From: Moritella sp. PE36
GTDB taxonomy: Bacteria; Pseudomonadota; Gammaproteobacteria; Enterobacterales; Moritellaceae
Direction: 5' to 3'
DNA: 64,000 nucleotides
NCBI RefSeq assembly: GCF_000170855.1
Contig: NZ_ABCQ01000012.1
Location: forward strand, 1 to 64,000
Positions 58,377 through 64,000 of this stretch are shown piece after piece (positions within the stretch are counted from its first letter, which is position 1; the number at the start of each line of letters is the position of its first letter). Under the pieces are notes generated by a model. That model saw only the letters and a list, made by a program, of their open reading frames with translations, had not been told where the DNA came from and did no database searches. Position numbers and translations under genes: made by a program.

Positions 58377-59336
58377 ATGAACAAGCAACCCAACAAACCT
58401 GATGCTACCTTAATTAAACGTATTCAAATTCGTTGCCAGCAGCATATTCATCAAGCTATATCGAGCTTGGCAGATGTGTGGCGTACGCCGATTGCATCAT
58501 TGATGACCATGTTGGTACTCGGGGTTAGTTTAGCCTTACCCAGCACCTTGTACGTGGTATTAAAAAATAGCCAAGCAGTAAGCCAGGAATGGAGCAGTCC
58601 GACAGACATTAATTTATTCTTAAAAAAAGATTTACCTGAGTCTCGTTATAAAAATTTACTGCATCGCTTAAAGACCTACAAAGAGGTTGATAGCTTTGAG
58701 TACATTTCCAAAGAACAGGGCATGGAAGAATTTAAGCGTACTTCTGGGTTAGTATCGGCATTAACCCTGTTAGACCATAACCCATTACCGGCCGTCGTCG
58801 TGGTCACTCCTAAGCCTTATTACCGCAGTTCCATTGCCGCACAAGAGTTACTGGCTAAGCTAGAGCGTGAGCCTGAGGTGCAACAGGGTAAGCTGGATAT
58901 TATGTGGTTAGCACGGTTAGAAGGGATTATTTCTATTTTTAGTGATGCCGTGTTAGTTGTTTCAGTTCTATTATTAAGTTCAGTATTATTAATTACTGGC
59001 AATACCATCCGCTTAAATATTTTATCTAACCGTGCTGAAATTGAAGTATTAAAATTAATTGGCGCGACCAATGCATTTGTGCAACGACCATTTTTATATA
59101 CCGGATTTTGGTATGGCGCTATCGGTGGTATTTTAGCTTGGTTAGTGACTATATTTATGGTGTATTGGATGGAAGATACCGTGCTCAACCTTGCTCAGTT
59201 ATATAATACCGAGTTTAGTATTGAGGGGTTAGTATTTAACGAGGTCATGTTGTTGTTTATTACCGCGATTGGTATGGGATTGAGCTCAGCCGCTATTTCT
59301 GTTAATTACTATATTGCTAAAATTGAACCTAGCTAA
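58377..59336 (+). CDS. ftsX: Cell-division membrane protein FtsX
   Basis: FtsX is the membrane partner of FtsE. I place the start at 58377 (ATG with AAGGGA upstream), one base after the ftsE stop, giving 319 residues; a frame extending back into ftsE is unlikely. Four membrane helices are visible: one near 45-62 (SLMTMLVLGVSLALPSTLYV), and three in the C-terminal half (about 185-310), with the periplasmic loop between the first two. The last seven codons (IAKIEPS-stop) are the first copy of a 27-bp tandem repeat that runs on beyond the gene. Confidence 0.96.
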   Translation: MNKQPNKPDATLIKRIQIRCQQHIHQAISSLADVWRTPIASLMTMLVLGVSLALPSTLYVVLKNSQAVSQEWSSPTDINLFLKKDLPESRYKNLLHRLKTYKEVDSFEYISKEQGMEEFKRTSGLVSALTLLDHNPLPAVVVVTPKPYYRSSIAAQELLAKLEREPEVQQGKLDIMWLARLEGIISIFSDAVLVVSVLLLSSVLLITGNTIRLNILSNRAEIEVLKLIGATNAFVQRPFLYTGFWYGAIGGILAWLVTIFMVYWMEDTVLNLAQLYNTEFSIEGLVFNEVMLLFITAIGMGLSSAAISVNYYIAKIEPS

Positions 59337-59393
59337 TAGATCGCTAAACTTGAAGCAAGTTAGTAGATCACTAAAGTTGAATCGAGTGAATAG
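59313..59393 (+). repeat. Three 27-bp tandem repeats made of the ftsX 3' end
   Basis: The units start at 59313, 59340 and 59367. The first is the end of ftsX (IAKIEPS then TAA TAG). The second reads IAKLEAS-TAG and the third ITKVESSE-TAG in the same frame, so each keeps a stop codon at the same or nearly the same place. The copies are diverged (about 65-75% pairwise). Confidence 0.75.
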
Positions 59394-59477
59394 AAAATTG
59401 TACTGGTACCAGAGCAAATTGGATCTGGTTAATATAAATTACAGCGCTGATTTGCGCTATTGCAGTAAGTGACGTCA

Positions 59478-60707
59478 ATGTATTTAAGGTTATTACTTAC
59501 ATTTGTAATTATGTTTGCAGGACTTTTACTCCCGCCGTTTTTTGCTGTGCTTTCAACTGCGCAGCAAGGCATGTTGGTTGAATTACCGAATATATTATTT
59601 ATGCTTGTGATCATACTAAGTCACTTCTTTAAGCAAGGTCGTAGTGGTTTTGCTGCGCTGCTGATGCTGGTGGCTTACAACGTTATCCAACAACGTTTAC
59701 AAACCCCGCTGGCGGTTGGCAGTACGTTATTTGAATATTATTTTCTGGTGTTGTTATTACCGGCAAATTTAGTGTTGTTATTATTCTTACCCGAACGCTC
59801 ACTGTTCTCCTTTAAAGCACTTTCATATCACGCTATCTTTATCTTACAAGCTGCCGTTTTCTATTGGTTTATTCAGCCCGAACAATTACCTTTGGTGACC
59901 AGCTTGTTGACTGCAATAGAACCTTGGATCTTGGTATTCGGTGATGTGTCGGTATTACCCAACATATTACTGGGTTTATTGATCTGTGCGGTGCTGATTG
60001 CGGCGATACTCATGCTGTTTAGAGATGTGTCTTCCGATCAAGCATTTCTGAGTGCGCTACTGGCGTGTACATTGACTGTGGTTGAGTTTGAGCAGCAGTG
60101 GATATCGGCCAGCATGTTTACCATCAGTGCGATTGTACTGCTGTTAAGTATATTAAAACGTAGCCATGAACAAGCTTTTATTGATGATCTTACCCGTATT
60201 CCGGGTCGTCGTGCGCTCAATATTGAACTGGCTCAGTTGAGTGGTAAGTACAGTATTGCCATGTTGGATATTGATCGCTTTAAAAAATTCAATGATGCCT
60301 ATGGCCATGATATTGGTGATTCGGTATTAAAAATGGTGGCGTCGCAATTGGCGACAGTGAAAGGACGAGGTAGAGTATTTCGTTACGGTGGAGAAGAATT
60401 TACTATCTTATTTAAAGGTAAATCGGCACTCGATTGTGTCGGTTACTTAAACGAAATTAGAGTATTAATTGCTGATTATCCTTTTCAAATTCGCCAACCC
60501 GTCGAGCGTAGAGAACCACAGGAAGAAGGCGCTAACAATACGGACAGTTGTCGAGAGGAGTTTATTGACAAAACTGTTAAGGTTACAATCAGTATCGGTG
60601 TTGCCCAGGAGCGAAGTTCAACAACAAGCCCTGACGAAGTGATTATAGCGGCAGACAAACTACTGTATAAAGCCAAAGAATCAGGGCGAAATCAAGTGTG
60701 TGCTTAA
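59478..60707 (+). CDS. Membrane-bound GGDEF diguanylate cyclase
   Basis: The protein (409 residues from ATG 59478; a GTG at 59469 would add three) has about seven N-terminal hydrophobic helices, the last near residue 205, and a C-terminal GGDEF domain (about 225-405). The active-site motif is RYGGEEFTIL, an intact GGEEF, so the enzyme should make c-di-GMP. The N-terminal module, FAGLLLPPFFAVLST through to VLLLSILKRSHEQ, is a multi-helix sensor of unknown ligand. The GGDEF domain has an RRALNIELAQL helix and LDIDRFKKFNDAYGHDIGD, typical of active cyclases. It stands alone, between ftsX and an oapA-like gene. Confidence 0.92.
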   Translation: MYLRLLLTFVIMFAGLLLPPFFAVLSTAQQGMLVELPNILFMLVIILSHFFKQGRSGFAALLMLVAYNVIQQRLQTPLAVGSTLFEYYFLVLLLPANLVLLLFLPERSLFSFKALSYHAIFILQAAVFYWFIQPEQLPLVTSLLTAIEPWILVFGDVSVLPNILLGLLICAVLIAAILMLFRDVSSDQAFLSALLACTLTVVEFEQQWISASMFTISAIVLLLSILKRSHEQAFIDDLTRIPGRRALNIELAQLSGKYSIAMLDIDRFKKFNDAYGHDIGDSVLKMVASQLATVKGRGRVFRYGGEEFTILFKGKSALDCVGYLNEIRVLIADYPFQIRQPVERREPQEEGANNTDSCREEFIDKTVKVTISIGVAQERSSTTSPDEVIIAADKLLYKAKESGRNQVCA

Positions 60708-60738
60708 CTTCTCCCGACTAGGTTAATTGAGAGCTATG

Positions 60739-61332
60739 TTAGTGATAAATGTAACTGCCATCTTCACGTAACGAAAATAGCACGGGTTCATTATCTACAT
60801 CAGTAATTCTCAGTTGGATTAACTCACCTGTTGTCGCAATATAAAATGACATGATTTGTCCAGGTCTGACCTGGGTAATGTATTGTGGCCGTAATGCAAT
60901 TAAATCATGCAGTATTGCTGACGGAATATCGTATTGACGGAAAATACGGTAAACAGAATCGCCCTTGCGGATCACATGGGCACGCCATTCTCCGTCGATA
61001 TATTCAGGGTCGAGTAGTTTAATTTTAACTGGCGGCGAGGTATTGTTGGTTTGATTATGTTCTAGGCCCGCTTTATTTGCTACATTTTGAGTTGGTGCGA
61101 CCGTCAGCGTAATGGATTTTCGTGCGCTGGTTCCGGCTTGGCTGTTGGCTGTATCATTGGTTGCTGGCAGCATAAGTAATACCACGACAGCGAGTAATAC
61201 CGGAGGCAGTAATTTACGGTGAATACTTGGTAGTGATTTATACACGCTACGTAACACCTTGACGCGTATTGTTAATGATGGAAATAATAATTTAGTTTTT
61301 TCGATAAGAGAATATAATGCACTGCTCCTCAT
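60739..61332 (-). CDS. OapA/YtfB-family LysM-like membrane-anchored protein
   Basis: The 197-residue protein (ATG 61332, with AGGA 7 bases upstream; a longer frame of 18 more codons is less likely) has a short cytoplasmic part with LPSIHRKLLPP before a single membrane helix (VLLAVVVLLMLPA, ~52-65), a linker, and a C-terminal OapA/LysM-like domain (about 120-195) with VIRKGDSVYRIFRQYDIPSA and VRPGQIMSFYIATTGELIQL. The family includes E. coli YtfB, which is linked to cell division and peptidoglycan binding, and Haemophilus OapA. It is divergent from parC. Confidence 0.8.
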   Translation of the reverse strand: MRSSALYSLIEKTKLLFPSLTIRVKVLRSVYKSLPSIHRKLLPPVLLAVVVLLMLPATNDTANSQAGTSARKSITLTVAPTQNVANKAGLEHNQTNNTSPPVKIKLLDPEYIDGEWRAHVIRKGDSVYRIFRQYDIPSAILHDLIALRPQYITQVRPGQIMSFYIATTGELIQLRITDVDNEPVLFSLREDGSYIYH

Positions 61333-61579
61333 GATTAATTTCCTGTCATTTTTGTTTTGATCGGATTTTGAGCTAACCAAAATCACCTTAGATAATTACA
61401 ATATTGGCGGGTTATAGTTGAAATAACTATCTATAACTTACTTAAATTACACAATTTGTTGTGATTATCTAAGATGATTTTATTGCGCGTTTCATCATAA
61501 TATAAATGCTTAAAAATAGCATATGTTGTTTCGCTTTTGATTGTGAAATTTTTATTTATTCTAAATAACAGGAATCTTG

Positions 61580-63835
61580 ATGACTGACGTTATTGATATG
61601 AGCTTAGAAGGTGTCGAAGAACAACCGCTAAGGGAATTTACCGAGCAAGCATATTTGAACTATTCCATGTATGTGATCATGGATCGTGCCTTGCCTCATA
61701 TTGGTGATGGATTAAAGCCAGTTCAACGCCGCATTACCTATGCTATGTCTGAGCTTGGCTTGCATGCGGGGGCTAAATATAAGAAGTCAGCGCGTACTGT
61801 TGGTGACGTATTGGGTAAATATCATCCCCATGGTGATAGTGCTTGTTATGAAGCTATGGTACTCATGGCACAACCTTTCTCTTATCGTTATCCATTAGTC
61901 GATGGTCAGGGTAACTGGGGTGCGCCGGATGATCCGAAATCATTTGCGGCAATGCGTTATACCGAAGCTAAATTATCCAAGTTTGCGGAAGTATTATTAG
62001 GTGAAGTTGGTTTGGGTACGGTTGACTGGTCACCTAACTTCGATGGCACCATGAAGGAGCCACAATTATTACCTGCACGGTTACCACACATCCTGTTAAA
62101 TGGTGTGACCGGTATTGCGGTTGGTATGGCGACGGATATTCCACCGCATAATGTACGCGAAGTGACGAATGCGTGCTTACATCTGATTGATAATCCAAAA
62201 GCAGAATTGTCAGAACTGATGGCTTATGTGAAAGGTCCTGATTACCCGACTGAAGCGGAAATTATCACCCCAGAAAAAGACATCGCCAAGATCTACGAAA
62301 CCGGTAAAGGCAGCATTAAAATGCGCGCGGTATTTACCATTGAAAGTGGTGATATTGTGATCAGCGCGCTGCCACATCAGGTTTCTGGTGGTAAGATTTT
62401 AGAGCAAATTGCGGCGCAAATGCAGGCCAAGAAATTGCCGATGGTGGCAGACTTACGTGATGAATCGGATCACGAAAATCCAACCCGACTCGTCATTATC
62501 CCTCGTTCTAACCGTATTGATATCGAGCAGTTAATGGCGCATTTATTTGCCAGTACTGATCTTGAAAAAAACTTCCGCGTTAACTTGAATATGATCGGTT
62601 TGAATGAGAAACCACAAGTTAAAGGCTTAAAGAAAATATTATCTGAATGGTTGGTATTCCGCCACAGCACGGTGCGTCGCCGTCTGCAATTCCGCTTGGA
62701 TAAAGTACTTTCACGTCTGCATATGCTTGATGGTTTATTGATCGCATTCTTAAATATTGATGAAGTGATTGATATTATTCGTAATTATGATGATCCAAAA
62801 GCGGAATTAATAAGTCGCTTTGATTTGTCGGTTAAACAAGCAGAAGCGGTATTAGAACTAAAATTACGTCATTTAGCGAAACTAGAAGAAATGCGTATTC
62901 GTGGCGAGCAAGGTGAGTTAAATACCGAGCGTCACAAACTTGAGCAACTGTTAAGTTCAGATCGCCGCCTAGCAACCTTGGTTAAAAAAGAATTAATTGC
63001 GGATGCCGAGAAATTTGGTGATGAACGTCGTTCACCGATCATCGAGCGTAAAGAAGCGAAAGCCTTAACCGAAAAAGAATTAATGCCAAATGAAGCCGTG
63101 ACCGTGGTGTTATCGCAACAAGGCTGGGCACGTTGTGCTAAAGGCCATGATGTTGATGCCAAAGGACTCAGTTATAAAGCCAGCGATGGTTATAAAGATG
63201 CCGCAGAAGGACGCAGTAATTGTCCTGCGGTATTTATTGATTCGAGTGGTCGTTCGTTTGCACTTGATGCACACACATTGCCTTCTGCACGTAGCCAGGG
63301 TGAGCCATTAACGACCCGATTTACCTTAGCGGCTGGGAAAACCTTTGTGCATGCGCTGATGGCGGATGATAGTCAGCAATACTTACTCAGTTCTGATGCG
63401 GGTTATGGTTTCATTGGCAAGTTCAGTGACATGATCAGTCGTAATAAAAATGGTAAAGCATTATTAACCTTACCTGCTGCTGGTTTAGTGATTGAGCCAC
63501 AAGCCGTGACAGATATAGCCACAGACCATTGTTTAATTATCTCTAACGAAGGCCGGATGTTGATTTTCCCGCTATCGTCATTACCATTATTATCGAAAGG
63601 TAAAGGTAATAAATTAATGAATATTCCATCCGCACGGGTTAAAAGCCGTGAAGAATTTGTGCAAATGCTGACAATTGTGCCGGAAGGACAGTCGGTGACA
63701 CTTTATGCGGGTAAACGTAAATTAACCTTAAAACCTGCTGATTTAGAACATTATAAAGGTGAACGTGGACGTCGTGGCTTCAAATTACCACGCGGATTAC
63801 AGCGAGTTGATACGTTAGAAGTCGTGGATGAATAA
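61580..63835 (+). CDS. parC: DNA topoisomerase IV subunit A
   Basis: ParC is the DNA-cleaving subunit of topoisomerase IV, which decatenates daughter chromosomes. With ATG 61580 the protein has 751 residues (E. coli 752). [20 protein letters not shown], then the quinolone-region [20 protein letters not shown] with Ser and Glu at the susceptible positions, and the catalytic Tyr in [16 protein letters not shown] (near residue 126) are all present. The C-terminal beta-pinwheel starts around residue 490. The usual partner parE is not in the window. A short spacer leads to plsC. Confidence 0.98.
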   Translation: MTDVIDMSLEGVEEQPLREFTEQAYLNYSMYVIMDRALPHIGDGLKPVQRRITYAMSELGLHAGAKYKKSARTVGDVLGKYHPHGDSACYEAMVLMAQPFSYRYPLVDGQGNWGAPDDPKSFAAMRYTEAKLSKFAEVLLGEVGLGTVDWSPNFDGTMKEPQLLPARLPHILLNGVTGIAVGMATDIPPHNVREVTNACLHLIDNPKAELSELMAYVKGPDYPTEAEIITPEKDIAKIYETGKGSIKMRAVFTIESGDIVISALPHQVSGGKILEQIAAQMQAKKLPMVADLRDESDHENPTRLVIIPRSNRIDIEQLMAHLFASTDLEKNFRVNLNMIGLNEKPQVKGLKKILSEWLVFRHSTVRRRLQFRLDKVLSRLHMLDGLLIAFLNIDEVIDIIRNYDDPKAELISRFDLSVKQAEAVLELKLRHLAKLEEMRIRGEQGELNTERHKLEQLLSSDRRLATLVKKELIADAEKFGDERRSPIIERKEAKALTEKELMPNEAVTVVLSQQGWARCAKGHDVDAKGLSYKASDGYKDAAEGRSNCPAVFIDSSGRSFALDAHTLPSARSQGEPLTTRFTLAAGKTFVHALMADDSQQYLLSSDAGYGFIGKFSDMISRNKNGKALLTLPAAGLVIEPQAVTDIATDHCLIISNEGRMLIFPLSSLPLLSKGKGNKLMNIPSARVKSREEFVQMLTIVPEGQSVTLYAGKRKLTLKPADLEHYKGERGRRGFKLPRGLQRVDTLEVVDE

Positions 63836-63902
63836 CTCAGCTAACGCTTGTACACTGAGTATCGGCTAGGTATACTGCAGCCATGTTAAAAGAGGGTTAC
63901 AA

Positions 63903-64000
63903 ATGTTATTAATTAGTCGTTTAATCTTGGTTTTACTATTTATGATCTATTTACTGATCATGAGTATATTACGCTTTAGTTTACAGCCTCGTCATCCAAA
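63903..64000 (+). CDS. plsC: Start of 1-acyl-sn-glycerol-3-phosphate acyltransferase PlsC (cut by window end)
   Basis: An ATG 67 bp after parC opens a frame to the window edge that reads MLLISRLILVLLFMIYLLIM followed by SILRFSLQPRHPK. This resembles the PlsC N-terminus, a membrane helix followed by a short basic segment (E. coli: CLFSPRNPKH), and plsC follows parC in E. coli and Shewanella. Only 32 codons are visible and the catalytic motif is outside, so this rests on position and the short N-terminus. Confidence 0.72.
   Translation, partial: MLLISRLILVLLFMIYLLIMSILRFSLQPRHP

Overview
The window looks like chromosome from a psychrophilic, Moritella-like marine gammaproteobacterium of the Alteromonadales/Vibrionales type. 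This rests on the AT-leaning composition, the gene neighbourhoods (secA-mutT-yacG-coaE-pilDCBA-nadC-ampD-ampE-pdhR-aceEF-lpdA; acnB-yacL; rsmD/ftsY-ftsE-ftsX; parC-plsC) and protein sequences closest, from memory, to Moritella, Vibrio and Shewanella. The genus is an inference; no search was run.

Layout. Positions 1-21100 are core genes: the 3' part of secA, mutT, a leftward type IV pilus operon (pilA-pilB-pilC-pilD-coaE-yacG), nadC, a membrane-anchored retropepsin-like protease, ampD-ampE, then pdhR with a near-perfect PdhR operator and the pyruvate dehydrogenase genes aceE-aceF-lpdA, followed by a patatin/beta-barrel (type Vd-like) protein. Positions 21400-43300 form a surface-polysaccharide and biofilm locus between lpdA and acnB. 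It holds an initiating sugar-phosphate transferase, an O-antigen ligase/polymerase-type protein, a secreted 19-residue-repeat protein, LapD and LapG homologues, galU, ugd, an AT-rich Wzx/Wzy block with a TagA-family glycosyltransferase, a pyruvyltransferase-like protein, a GT2 glycosyltransferase and an acyltransferase, then an outer-membrane beta-barrel, a short Wza-like exporter, a Wzc-type tyrosine kinase and a VpsP-like protein. A broken IS66 transposase lies inside it. Positions 43600-64000 return to core genes: acnB, a PrpA-like phosphatase, yacL, a TRIC-family channel, a metA reading frame broken by two one-base deletions, metH, a DMT exporter with a divergent AraC regulator, rsmD, ftsY-ftsE-ftsX, a membrane diguanylate cyclase, an OapA/YtfB-like protein, parC and the start of plsC.

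How it works together. galU and ugd supply UDP-glucose and UDP-glucuronate. The WcaJ-type transferase loads the first sugar on undecaprenyl phosphate, the two glycosyltransferases extend it, pyruvyl and acyl groups may decorate it, and Wzx/Wzy flip and polymerise it. Wzc, the short OPX protein and the beta-barrel would then export it. LapD/LapG add c-di-GMP control of surface adhesin release.

The most unusual signals are a 262-bp terminal-inverted-repeat element present twice (93-94% identical, with a compensatory base-pair change in an internal hairpin) plus shortened relatives; three 27-bp tandem copies of the ftsX 3' end including its stop codon; a lipobox-less short OPX protein next to a beta-barrel; and strong palindromes upstream of galU and of the export operon.
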